Positions 44,061 through 52,155 of a stretch of 64,000 nt of DNA are shown here, piece after piece; position 1 is the first letter of the stretch; every line of letters begins with the position of its first letter. The position numbers and the translations under genes are program-made. The DNA comes from Rufibacter roseolus (GTDB lineage: Bacteria > Bacteroidota > Bacteroidia > Cytophagales > Hymenobacteraceae): positions 310,001-374,000 of the forward strand of contig NZ_JAFMSU010000002.1 in the NCBI RefSeq assembly GCF_017916365.1, written 5' to 3'. Under the pieces are notes generated by a model, which saw only the letters and a program-made list of their open reading frames with translations, was not told the DNA's origin and made no database searches.

Positions 44061-45065
44061 ATGAACCCTACAATTTTAGCAATAGAATCGTCCTGTGATG
44101 AAACCTCGGCCTCTGTCATTCAAAACGGCCACGTGTTGTCAAACATTGTAGCCACGCAGGCAATCCATGAGCAATACGGTGGCGTGGTGCCAGAGTTAGC
44201 CTCGCGGGCGCACCAGCAAAACATCATCCCCGTGGTTTCCCAGGCTTTGCAAAAAGCAAATATAGCAAAAAGCGAATTAGATGCGGTGGCTTTTACCCGC
44301 GGTCCCGGACTTTTAGGTGCCTTGCTCGTAGGCTGTTCCTTCGCCAAATCATTTGCCTTAGGCCTTGATTTACCGCTCATTGAGGTGAACCACATGCAGG
44401 CCCATATCCTGGCCCATTTCATTGACGACCCCAAGCCCAGTTTCCCGTTCCTGTGCCTCACCGTGAGCGGCGGCCACACCCAGATTGTGCTCGTGCGCAG
44501 CCACCTGGACATGGAAGTGCTGGGCCAGACCACCGATGACGCCGTGGGCGAGGCCTTCGATAAATCTGCCAAACTGTTGGGGCTTCCGTACCCTGGCGGA
44601 CCCATGCTGGACAAACTGGCTTCCACCGGTGACCCTAACCGATTCCCGTTCCCCATCGTGAACATGGATGGCTACGATTTCTCTTTCAGCGGCATCAAGA
44701 CTTCCATTCTCAACTTCGTGAAGAAGAACACCGCCGCCGATCCCGACTTCGTGGAGCATAACCTCGCGGATATCTGCGCCAGCATCCAGTGGGCTTTGAT
44801 TCAGACGCTCATGAAGAAACTGGTGCTGGCCGCCAAAGAGCAGGGCATCAAAGAAATCGCCATTGCCGGGGGTGTCTCGGCGAACTCGGGTTTACGGGCT
44901 ACTTTACAGGAATACGCCCCGAAACACGGTTGGAACGTCTACATTCCCGCCTTCGAGTACTGCACCGATAACGCCGCCATGATTGCCATGGCCGCCCACT
45001 ACCAGTTCCTCGCCGGTGACTTCACCACCCAATACGCCAGCCCAGATCCAAGGCTGAAGGTGTAA
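44061..45065 (+). CDS. tsaD: tRNA N6-adenosine threonylcarbamoyltransferase
   Basis: A 334-aa enzyme that, with TsaB and TsaE, transfers threonylcarbamoyl to A37 of ANN-decoding tRNAs. The ATG at 44061 puts the iron ligands at H111 and H115 (VNHMQAHI), their usual positions. ILAIESSCDETSASV, GGVVPELASR, TVSGGHTQIVLV and AIAGGVSANSGLR are family signatures. An open frame extends to 44037 but would overlap the divergent tamB gene. TsaB and TsaE are not in the window. Confidence 0.95.
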   Translation: MNPTILAIESSCDETSASVIQNGHVLSNIVATQAIHEQYGGVVPELASRAHQQNIIPVVSQALQKANIAKSELDAVAFTRGPGLLGALLVGCSFAKSFALGLDLPLIEVNHMQAHILAHFIDDPKPSFPFLCLTVSGGHTQIVLVRSHLDMEVLGQTTDDAVGEAFDKSAKLLGLPYPGGPMLDKLASTGDPNRFPFPIVNMDGYDFSFSGIKTSILNFVKKNTAADPDFVEHNLADICASIQWALIQTLMKKLVLAAKEQGIKEIAIAGGVSANSGLRATLQEYAPKHGWNVYIPAFEYCTDNAAMIAMAAHYQFLAGDFTTQYASPDPRLKV

Positions 45066-45073
45066 TCGCAAAG

Positions 45074-45112
45074 CCGTTTTATGGCTGATTTTTGAAAATC
45101 GGCCTCAAAACA
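45074..45112. repeat. Palindromic 3'-end element
   Basis: GCCGTTTTATGGCTGATTTT and GAAAATCGGCCTCAAAACAG, beginning 8 bp after the tsaD stop codon. Confidence 0.6.
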
Positions 45113-45351
45113 GCTTCGTGCTTTCACCAAGTACTCTCCATTGACCTTGCGCTGTTTTTCAATACCATCCTGCAGGAAATGGGGTAGGAAGAAGGTGCAT
45201 CTGGTGCACAGCGGGGCAATTTCTGCGGAAATCTTTTCATGAACCCGGAAATCGTACTTACATTAACGCCCTTAACTTTCTTGGCAGCCCACAGGTAAAT
45301 CTCTTCCTTAGGCCTTGCCGAGTTGCCACCACTTAAACAGCTTGTGGTTCC

Positions 45352-46884
45352 ATGCGAAAACTTCCTATCTATCTTTTATCTTTCATGACACTTTTGGGTA
45401 CCCAGTGCCAAAGCAGTATGGTCTCCGGGAAGAGCAATCCTCCGTCCAAGGCCAGCAAAATCTCCGTAAGCAACCAACCAGCGGAAATGGCCCGACTAGT
45501 ATTTGATGAACACGGGCGCTATAAAGAAGCCAGTATAACCCACCGCCGGTTCAAGCACAAAGACCTGGTGCCGCTGTTGGAGAAGCTTCGGCAGAACCCC
45601 TTGTTCCAGGTGCAGGTGGCGGGAAAATCCGTGGAGAAACGCGATATCTACCTGGTAAAGGCTGGTACGGGCAAAAACAAGGTCCTGCTTTGGTCACAGA
45701 TGCACGGCGATGAGTCCACGGCCACCATGGCGCTACTGGACATCTTCAACTTCCTGCAAGCCTCTGATGAGCTAGACCCCATCCGGCAGGAGATCCTGAA
45801 GAACAACACGCTATATTTCGTGCCCATGCTCAACCCCGATGGTGCCGAGCGGTTCATCCGCCGCAACGCCCTGGAGATTGACCTGAACCGCGACGCGTTA
45901 CGCCTGCAGAGCCCCGAGGCCAAACTCCTGAAATCCCTCCGCGATAGCATTAAGCCTGATTTCGGGTTCAACCTGCATGACCAAAGTCGCCTATATACCG
46001 TGGGCACCACCGGCAAACCGGCCACCATTTCTTTCCTGGCACCGGCCTTCAACCACGCCCAGACCGTGAACGAGGTGCGGGAACGGGCCATGAAGACCAT
46101 TGTGGGCATGAACGAGAGCATCCAGCAGTTTATACCCGGGCAGGTGGCCAAGTACTCAGATGAGCATGAGCCCAGGGCCTTCGGTGACAATATCCAGAAG
46201 TGGGGCACCAGCCTCATCCTAATTGAATCCGGGGGATACCAGGGCGATCCGGAGAAGCAGTACATCCGGCAGCTGAACTTCGCGGCAATCCTTTCTGCGC
46301 TGCAAATCATTGGCGAGCAAGGCTACACCCGCTATGACAAGAAGGACTACTTCAAAATTCCGCAGAATGAGCGTTACCTGTTTGACGTGGTGCTGCGGAA
46401 AGTGCGCTACCGTGACCAGGGCCGCGACACGCTGCTAGACATAGGTATTCTGCGGAATGAGAGCAACGCCAACACGCCCCAAGGCTTTTTCCACCGCAGT
46501 TCGGTGGAGGAGATAGGCGACATGAGCGTGTTCTCCGGCTACGAGGAAGTCAACGCCGAGGGCTTGGTCCTGACGCCCGGCAAAGTCTACGAAACCCCAC
46601 TGGACAACGTAGAGGTCCTCACCCCTGAACGAACCCGCGAGTTGCTGGCCTCTGGCTACACCACCGTAAGGCTTCAGAAAATTCCCGTGGAATACAACCC
46701 AGTGGATTTGCCCCTGAACGTGGTGGCAGTGAACGGAAAAGTAAACCACTCATTGGCTTTGGACCGGGGTGCCAACTTCACCCTCAGAACCCCAGACGGG
46801 CAGGTGCGCTACGCTATTGTCAACGGGTTCATCTATGACCTGAGCAAAGAGATGCCTGCGCTCTTCCACGGCCTGGTTTTATAA
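45352..46884 (+). CDS. M14-family zinc carboxypeptidase, probable lipoprotein
   Basis: A 510-aa exported metallopeptidase. The N-terminus has a signal peptide with LLGTQC (Cys19). The zinc site is H118-x-x-E121 (QMHGDES) and H209 (FNLHDQS). The substrate-side NPDGAERFIRRN and DLNRD, and the Glu in LILIESGGYQG, complete the M14 pattern. About 200 C-terminal residues form an extra beta-rich domain. M14 enzymes include MpaA, which cleaves gamma-D-Glu-DAP peptides. The neighbouring epimerase and DUF1611 genes make a murein-peptide substrate plausible here, but this is inference. Confidence 0.83.
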   Translation: MRKLPIYLLSFMTLLGTQCQSSMVSGKSNPPSKASKISVSNQPAEMARLVFDEHGRYKEASITHRRFKHKDLVPLLEKLRQNPLFQVQVAGKSVEKRDIYLVKAGTGKNKVLLWSQMHGDESTATMALLDIFNFLQASDELDPIRQEILKNNTLYFVPMLNPDGAERFIRRNALEIDLNRDALRLQSPEAKLLKSLRDSIKPDFGFNLHDQSRLYTVGTTGKPATISFLAPAFNHAQTVNEVRERAMKTIVGMNESIQQFIPGQVAKYSDEHEPRAFGDNIQKWGTSLILIESGGYQGDPEKQYIRQLNFAAILSALQIIGEQGYTRYDKKDYFKIPQNERYLFDVVLRKVRYRDQGRDTLLDIGILRNESNANTPQGFFHRSSVEEIGDMSVFSGYEEVNAEGLVLTPGKVYETPLDNVEVLTPERTRELLASGYTTVRLQKIPVEYNPVDLPLNVVAVNGKVNHSLALDRGANFTLRTPDGQVRYAIVNGFIYDLSKEMPALFHGLVL

Positions 46885-46892
46885 TATCTTAC

Positions 46893-46930
46893 TGTTTAGG
46901 GGCCGTTTTAGAGAAATCGGCCCCTAAACA
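46893..46930. terminator. 13-bp hairpin, palindromic-family member
   Basis: Arms TGTTTAGGGGCCG (46893-46905) and CGGCCCCTAAACA (46918-46930) are perfectly complementary with a 12-nt A/T-rich loop, 8 bp after the M14 stop codon. It is the cleanest symmetric copy of the repeat family. Confidence 0.6.
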
Positions 46931-46975
46931 AACCTTAAACTCCTTCATTATTCTCTCTCAAAGCACACCTTCACA

Positions 46976-48049
46976 ATGGACGGAAATGCCATTATCCTTA
47001 CCGATGGACTGCTCAGACAGTATCCTGCCAAAACCGCGCATGGCCTCATCAGGGGCACCGAACGGTTCCGCATCATTGGCGTCATTGACGTGGAATGCGC
47101 CGGCCAGGACGCCGGGGAAGTAGTAGACGGCCAGAACCGGAACATTCCGGTGTACGCAGATTTAGCCGATTTCTTGAAAAACAGCCCCGAAAAGGCGCAG
47201 TACTGCCTGGTGGGCATCGCCCCGAAGGGTGGGAAACTGCCGGCCAGCATGAAAGAGACCATCGCGCAGGCCATCAGGGAGAAGATGCACATTGTGAGCG
47301 GTTTGCATGAGTACATCAGTGACATGCCCGAACTGACCTCGCTGGCGCAGGAACACGGCGTGCAACTCCTTGACGTGCGCAAGCCCAAACCTAAAAGTGA
47401 GCTGCATTTCTGGACTGGTAAAATCAAAGACGTTCCGGCCCCACGCATAGCCGTTCTGGGCACCGATGTGCGCATGGGCAAGCGCACCACCACGCGGTTG
47501 CTCACCCAGGCCGCCGAAGCCGCCGGCCTCAAAGCCCAGATGATCTTCACCGGCCAGACCGGCTGGATGCAGGGGCGGGGCACCGGCTTTATCCTGGACT
47601 CTACTTATAACGATTTTGTCTCCGGCGAACTGGAGCACGCCATCCTGGCCAGTTACGAGCAACACCACCCCGATGTCTTTTTCATAGAAGGTCAGGCGGC
47701 GTTGCGGAATCCCAGCGGCCCCTGCGGGTCTGAGTACCTGGTCTCGGGGCAGGTGAAATACGTTGTGTTGCAGCACGCGCCCACCCGCGTGTACTTCGAT
47801 GACAACGAGGAATGGGGCATCAAAATCCCGCCGGTTTCCACCGAGATCCAGTTGATAGAACTGTACGGCGCCAAAGTGCTGGCCCTTACCTTGAATACTG
47901 CCGGTCTTACTTTGGAAGAAGCCCGATCGTTCCAGAAGCAATACCAGGAAGAGCTCAAAATTCCAGTGGTGCTGCCGCTGGAAGACGGCGTGGGTCAGAT
48001 CATTGACCTGGTGAAAGAAGTTCTGGAGAAAGAGGCCTCTGCGGTATGA
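46976..48049 (+). CDS. DUF1611 protein, DgcN-like (D-glutamate N-acetyltransferase family)
   Basis: A 357-aa cytosolic protein of the DUF1611 family. An N-terminal Rossmann-like part (about 1-150) is followed by a P-loop-like motif LGTDVRMGKRTTT (161-173) and an ATP-grasp/GTPase-like core (QTGWMQGRGTG, DVFFIEGQAALRNPSG). The family includes DgcN, described as acetylating D-glutamate, which works with DgcA, an enolase-superfamily racemase. That partnership is mirrored here by the next gene, overlapping by 4 bp (ATGA). Residues about 62-73 (DLADFLKNSPEK) are encoded by a close match to the palindromic element. Catalytic role here is inferred. Confidence 0.75.
   Translation: MDGNAIILTDGLLRQYPAKTAHGLIRGTERFRIIGVIDVECAGQDAGEVVDGQNRNIPVYADLADFLKNSPEKAQYCLVGIAPKGGKLPASMKETIAQAIREKMHIVSGLHEYISDMPELTSLAQEHGVQLLDVRKPKPKSELHFWTGKIKDVPAPRIAVLGTDVRMGKRTTTRLLTQAAEAAGLKAQMIFTGQTGWMQGRGTGFILDSTYNDFVSGELEHAILASYEQHHPDVFFIEGQAALRNPSGPCGSEYLVSGQVKYVVLQHAPTRVYFDDNEEWGIKIPPVSTEIQLIELYGAKVLALTLNTAGLTLEEARSFQKQYQEELKIPVVLPLEDGVGQIIDLVKEVLEKEASAV
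47159..47195. repeat. Intragenic look-alike of the palindromic element in the DUF1611 gene
   Basis: GATTTAGCCGATTTCTTG and AAAAACAGCCCCGAAAAGG. The core GCCGATTTC-TGAAAA-CAGCC is nearly identical to the intergenic copy at 1533-1571. It is in frame and encodes DLADFLKNSPEK. Confidence 0.55.
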
Positions 48050-49113
48050 AGATAAAGGAAATCAACGTCTGGAAAGCCGATCTGGCCTTGACCCGTCCGT
48101 ATACCATTGCCTTTAAAACCGTATCGGCGGTAGAGAACGTGCTGGTGGAACTGGTGGCGGAAAACGGCCTCACGGGCATAGGCGCGGGGAACCCTAGCAA
48201 AGAGGTAGTGGGAGAGGAACTGTCCCAGACAATGGCCGTGCTGCAACCCGAGAGCCTGGACTGGCTCCTGGGCCGCGACCTGCGGGAATTCCAGGCCATC
48301 TGTGCTGAGTTGCCATTGCGCCTGCCCCACAACCCGGCAGCCCGCGCCGCCCTGGATATTGCCCTGCATGATCTTTTCACTAAATTCCTGGGCGTGCCGT
48401 TGGTGTCCTTCCTGGGTCAACGCCTGGATTCTCTGCCTACCTCTATCACCATCGGAATCAAATCTGTGGAGGAAACCCTGGCCGAGGCCGAGGAGTACGT
48501 GGGCCGCGGCTTTACGCACCTAAAGGTGAAAGTGGGCGAAAGCCTAGCGCTGGATCTGGAACGGCTGGTGAAACTGCGCGAAGCCCACGGCAATAAAGTC
48601 ACCATCAGGATAGACGCGAACCAGGGCTGGACCACCTATGACCTGGCCAACTTCTGCACCCAGGCCCAACCGCTGGACATTGAACTGATAGAGCAGCCGC
48701 TGCCCGCCCCCATGATTGATGACCTGCGGGAATTGCCTGATGCCGTCAAAGATTTGGTGGCCGCTGATGAATCGTTGCTTTCTCCCCTGGATGCGTTTCA
48801 ACTGGCCACGCCGCCGCGTGCCTGCGGCATCTATAACATCAAACTCATGAAATGCGGCGGCGTGTATGCGGCCCGGCAGATTGGGACCATCGCGCAGCAA
48901 GCCGGCATTGACCTTATGTGGGGTTGTAATGATGAAAGCATCGTGAGTATCTCGGCGGCTCTGCACGCGGCCTTCTCCTGCGCCAACACCCGCTACCTTG
49001 ACCTGGACGGCAGCCTGGACCTGGCCCGCGATGTTGTCTCAGGTGGGTTTATCCTGGAGAACGGAATCATGCGCCCTAACGGCAAACCCGGTTTGGGCGT
49101 TGAGCGGATTTAG
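48046..49113 (+). CDS. Dipeptide epimerase-like enolase-superfamily enzyme (AEE/DgcA-like)
   Basis: A 355-aa muconate-lactonising subgroup enzyme. Catalytic Lys in HLKVKVG (K160, K162) and K266 (YNIKLMKCGG), metal ligands D190, E216 and D241, and a D319-L-D321 motif that in L-Ala-D/L-Glu epimerases holds the dipeptide amino group. It should invert the Glu centre of L-Ala-D-Glu from murein turnover. Because it follows a DgcN-like gene, N-acetyl-D-glutamate is an alternative substrate. It is translationally coupled to that gene. A (TGAG)7 array begins right after the stop codon. Confidence 0.85.
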   Translation: MKIKEINVWKADLALTRPYTIAFKTVSAVENVLVELVAENGLTGIGAGNPSKEVVGEELSQTMAVLQPESLDWLLGRDLREFQAICAELPLRLPHNPAARAALDIALHDLFTKFLGVPLVSFLGQRLDSLPTSITIGIKSVEETLAEAEEYVGRGFTHLKVKVGESLALDLERLVKLREAHGNKVTIRIDANQGWTTYDLANFCTQAQPLDIELIEQPLPAPMIDDLRELPDAVKDLVAADESLLSPLDAFQLATPPRACGIYNIKLMKCGGVYAARQIGTIAQQAGIDLMWGCNDESIVSISAALHAAFSCANTRYLDLDGSLDLARDVVSGGFILENGIMRPNGKPGLGVERI

Positions 49114-49141
49114 TGAGTGAGTGAGTGAGTGAGTGAGTGAG
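49114..49141. repeat. (TGAG)7 tandem array
   Basis: Seven perfect TGAG copies start at the base after the epimerase stop codon. A degenerate inverted counterpart (ACTCATTC-like) lies at 49407-49472. Confidence 0.85.
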
Positions 49142-49186
49142 TGAGTGGATTTTCCTATGGATTTACCGGTGGCTTAAGCCTTGATG

Positions 49187-49225
49187 AACGGTTTTCAAGG
49201 CGTTTTCTGAAAATGGCCCTATAAA
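49187..49225. repeat. Palindromic element in the gap after the epimerase gene
   Basis: CGGTTTTCAAGGCGTTTTC and GAAAATGGCCCTATAAACG, 73 bp after the stop codon, between the two low-complexity arrays. Confidence 0.55.
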
Positions 49226-49286
49226 CGATCTCGCAAGCAAGTCCCCCTCACGAGATGTAAAACAAGAACAGAAAGAATCCTAATAT

Positions 49287-49322
49287 AAAACCGCAGGTTC
49301 GTCCAGGCGCGCTTGCGGTTTT
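49287..49322 (+). terminator. Rho-independent-type terminator
   Basis: A 9-bp stem AAAACCGCA / TGCGGTTTT with an 18-nt GC-rich loop and a following T-rich stretch. It probably ends the M14-DUF1611-epimerase transcript. The rest of the 49142-49406 gap holds no convincing gene. Confidence 0.6.
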
Positions 49323-49406
49323 TATTTTCCGGCTGTGTATCTTTCCGTCAGTTTTGCCTTGAATCTGAGCGAAGAAAAGTGCTGGCGCAACACTGAATAA
49401 AAAACA

Positions 49407-49472
49407 ATCACTCATTCTCTCAATCTCGCATTCACTCATTCAATTTTACTCAATCACTCATTCAGTCATTCC
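49407..49472. repeat. Degenerate ACTCATTC array, inverted relative to TGAG array
   Basis: Repeated CACTCATTC/CTCAATC units (for example ATTCACTCATTCA and AATCACTCATTCAG) just before the SpmAB-like gene start. On the other strand it reads GAATGAGTGA, matching the TGAG array orientation. Confidence 0.65.
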
Positions 49473-49478
49473 TTTCGC

Positions 49479-50711
49479 ATGGTTTTAAATTATCTGTGGG
49501 TTGCGTTCTTTTTGGTCGCTTTCTGCATTGCGCTGTTTAAACTTATATTCTTACAAGATACCGCCGTCTTTCAGCAACTGGTTGCCAGTACTTTTGACAA
49601 CGCCAAATTGGGTTTTGAGATCTCCCTGGGCCTTACTGGGGTCATGACCCTTTGGCTGGGCCTGATGAAAGTGGGGGAGCGCGGAGGCATCATCGCCATT
49701 TTCGCGAAAGCCGTAGGGCCCTTTTTCAACCGCCTTTTCCCCGAGGTGCCCAAAAACCACCCGGTGTTCGGTTCCATCCTGATGAACTTCTCGGCCAACA
49801 TGCTGGGCTTGGACAACGCCGCCACCCCGCTGGGGCTTAAAGCCATGAAAGAGCTGCAGGAGTTGAATCCCAGCGAAGACACCGCCTCCAATGCACAGAT
49901 CATGTTCCTGGTGCTCAATACCGCCGGTCTTACCTTAATCCCCATCAGCGTGCTGGTGTTTCGGGCACAGATGGGCTCGGTAGATCCTTCCGCGGTGTTT
50001 ATTCCTATTCTGCTGGGTACTTTTTTCTCTTTGCTGGGCGGTTTGCTGGCCGTGGCCATTTACCAGCGCATTAACCTGCTGGACAAGGTGATTTTGCTTT
50101 ACCTGGGCACCATGGGACTTTTGATCGGAGGGCTAATCTATTATTTCAGTACCATCTCGCAGGAAAGAATTGCGTTAATTTCCTCGGTAGCCAGTAACAT
50201 CATCCTGTTTTCGGTGATCATTTCCTTTATCGCGCTGGCTTTGGTGCGGAAGGTGAATGTTTACGAGGCCTTTATTGAAGGCGCGAAAGAAGGCTTCGGG
50301 GTGGCGATCTCCATTATCCCTTATCTCATTGCCATGCTGGTGGCCATCGGGGTGTTCCGGGCATCCGGGGCTTTGGATATCCTGGTGCAGGGAATTGGGG
50401 CCTTGGTGGGCTTCCTGGGGCTTAACACCGATTTCGTGCCGGCGCTTCCCGTGGCGCTTATGAAACCCCTGAGCGGCAGCGGTGCCCGTGGCCTGATGGT
50501 GGATGCCATGAAAACCTACGGCGTGGATTCTTTCGTTGGGAACGTAGCTGCCGTGATTCAGGGCTCTACTGAGACTACCTTCTACATCCTGGCTGTTTAC
50601 TTTGGCTCCGTGGGCATCCGGAAAACCCGCTATGCCGTGATCTGCGGCCTTATCGCCGATTTGGTGGGTATTGTGGCGGCCATCTGGCTGGCGTACCTGT
50701 TCTTTCATTAA
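49479..50711 (+). CDS. SpmA-SpmB-like nucleoside-recognition (Gate) membrane protein
   Basis: A 410-aa polytopic protein with two related halves, corresponding to SpmA and SpmB joined in one chain. The first half has FFNRLFPEVPKNHPVFGSILMNFSANMLGLDNAATPLGLKAM, the second has ALMKPLSGSGARGLMVDAM and QGSTETTFYILAVYFGSVGIRK. Both are nucleoside-recognition (Gate) signatures. Family members have been linked to transport and to spore maturation in Firmicutes. This organism type does not sporulate, so a transport role is more likely, perhaps of murein-derived metabolites given the upstream genes. The start is ATG. Confidence 0.85.
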   Translation: MVLNYLWVAFFLVAFCIALFKLIFLQDTAVFQQLVASTFDNAKLGFEISLGLTGVMTLWLGLMKVGERGGIIAIFAKAVGPFFNRLFPEVPKNHPVFGSILMNFSANMLGLDNAATPLGLKAMKELQELNPSEDTASNAQIMFLVLNTAGLTLIPISVLVFRAQMGSVDPSAVFIPILLGTFFSLLGGLLAVAIYQRINLLDKVILLYLGTMGLLIGGLIYYFSTISQERIALISSVASNIILFSVIISFIALALVRKVNVYEAFIEGAKEGFGVAISIIPYLIAMLVAIGVFRASGALDILVQGIGALVGFLGLNTDFVPALPVALMKPLSGSGARGLMVDAMKTYGVDSFVGNVAAVIQGSTETTFYILAVYFGSVGIRKTRYAVICGLIADLVGIVAAIWLAYLFFH

Positions 50712-50764
50712 TAGAAAATGTTTCAAGTCTGTTTTGCCGAAAGTACCCGCAAAATAGATTAGCT

Positions 50765-50809
50765 AAAGAGCCCGGGCCAGCAAAATACTCATGCTGGCCC
50801 GGGCTCTTT
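50765..50809. terminator. 18-bp perfect hairpin, first of three
   Basis: Arms 50765-50782 and 50792-50809 (AAAGAGCCCGGGCCAGCA and its complement) with a 9-nt loop and a following TTTTC run. It ends the SpmAB-like gene. Confidence 0.85.
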
Positions 50810-50811
50810 TC

Positions 50812-50856
50812 TTTTAGCAAAGTGAATGGCACGCCGCATAATTCACTTCGCTAAAA
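50812..50856. terminator. 16-bp hairpin with one mismatch, second of three
   Basis: Arms TTTTAGCAAAGTGAAT (50812-50827) and ATTCACTTCGCTAAAA (50841-50856) pair except at one position. Loop of 13 nt. Confidence 0.6.
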
Positions 50857-50857
50857 G

Positions 50858-50883
50858 AAAAGGCTCCCATTTGGGAGCCTTTT
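50858..50883. terminator. 12-bp perfect hairpin, third of three
   Basis: Arms AAAAGGCTCCCA and TGGGAGCCTTTT separated by two bases, with T-runs on both strands. It lies 20 bp from the stop of the convergent SusCD-associated lipoprotein gene and likely ends that operon. Confidence 0.8.
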
Positions 50884-50902
50884 CTGTAAAACAGAGCTAA
50901 AA

Positions 50903-52135
50903 CTACAGGTACTTCACGGTGAAACTCATAGAAGCCGGAGAGCCGGTGCCCGGGGCTTTGGTGATGCTGGTCACGGTGAAGATGGCAAATTGGTTCTGGC
51001 CTCTAAGCTTGGCAATGTACACGTCGCCCACGCTGGCGTTGGCAATGGTGGCACTGGCCGTGGCGCTGCCCCGCAGATACTGGTAGGCGATGGAGTTATG
51101 GTTGGCCGCATTGTAAACTGCCGCCGTGGATTTCACAAAACGCGTCTCGTTTTTGCTGCCCAAAGTAAAGGCGCTACCCGATGCCGAAGTGACCACCAGG
51201 TCCTTGTCTGCATCACTGCCGGTGGCCGGTACATTGGTGCGGGTCAACAAGTTGTAGGCGGCCGCATCCGGGGCCGCATTGTCAAAAGTCACCATGCCGG
51301 TAGTCTGGCCAGAGAGCGGGCTGGGATTGGTAACCTGCAGCGTAGAAGAAGCCGAGGCGGTCAGCTTGGGTCTCCGCGATACCACCACAAAACGGTAGGT
51401 GATGGATTTGCCTGCGGTGCCCGCCGGGATTTTCACTCCGAAGTTCCGGGTGAGGGTATTGCCCGTGAGCGCCTCCCGGCGGACCAACTGCTCTGCCTCG
51501 CCCTCCACGGTGGAATAAATCCTGAGGGAATCCAGCGGGCGGTACAGTTCCGTCGTGCTTTCGTTCAGGGCGATGTTGAAGACCACCGAGTCTCCCTCGG
51601 CGGTGACGCCGTTGGAAGGCACATTGAGAACACTCTTCACCGCGATGGTTGGTTGGGCCAGGCCCACCTGCACGTAGAACGTTCGGATGAGGTTCAGTCC
51701 GTTTTCGTTCAGGATCTCGGTCTCCACCTTGATCACTGATCTGCTGGGGGCCTGCGGCACAGTGTAGTTGATGATGAGCGTGTCCAGGCGGTCAGTAGCA
51801 GAAAAGGCAGGTTTGTAGGGAATGGTCTGCACTTTGGTGCGGGTGCCGGCGCCAATAGTCTCGTACACGTTGATCTCCTTCACCGGGCTCTCTGAGAAGA
51901 AGCCCAACTCAAAGGAAATCAGTTCACCGGAGGCGTAGCTGTTAGGGGCCGTGGCCGAGGTGGAGATGGTGATGCGGCCGTTGGCCAGATCTATGAGGTC
52001 ATTGCCGCTCACCGGCACGCTGCCCTTGTCCGTGGGGGTGGTGTTATCCTTGATGAAATCGGGCTCGTCATAGCAGGAGGTGAGGGCTGTACAACCCAGG
52101 ACCAGGAGGAAGATATAGCTGATGATTCTTTTCAT
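50903..52135 (-). CDS. SusCD-associated surface lipoprotein (SusE/SusF-position)
   Basis: A 410-aa lipoprotein: MKRIISYIFLLVLGCTALTSC with Cys21, then acidic YDEPDFIKDN, typical of surface-exported Bacteroidota lipoproteins. The mature part appears to be three beta-sandwich segments (for example TISTSATAPNSYASGELISFELGF and KVQTIPYKPAF). It occupies the place of SusE/SusF-type glycan-binding proteins downstream of SusD. No family was recognised. The start at 52135 is chosen because a longer frame from 52171 would spoil the signal peptide and overlap susD. Confidence 0.7.
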   Translation of the reverse strand: MKRIISYIFLLVLGCTALTSCYDEPDFIKDNTTPTDKGSVPVSGNDLIDLANGRITISTSATAPNSYASGELISFELGFFSESPVKEINVYETIGAGTRTKVQTIPYKPAFSATDRLDTLIINYTVPQAPSRSVIKVETEILNENGLNLIRTFYVQVGLAQPTIAVKSVLNVPSNGVTAEGDSVVFNIALNESTTELYRPLDSLRIYSTVEGEAEQLVRREALTGNTLTRNFGVKIPAGTAGKSITYRFVVVSRRPKLTASASSTLQVTNPSPLSGQTTGMVTFDNAAPDAAAYNLLTRTNVPATGSDADKDLVVTSASGSAFTLGSKNETRFVKSTAAVYNAANHNSIAYQYLRGSATASATIANASVGDVYIAKLRGQNQFAIFTVTSITKAPGTGSPASMSFTVKYL

Positions 52136-52155
52136 GTCTTTAGGTTTTTGCGCTT

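Noticed and set aside
49248-49439. Leftward 63-codon frame between the two low-complexity arrays
   Set aside because: Its first codons are translated array and it runs through a terminator; no family likeness.
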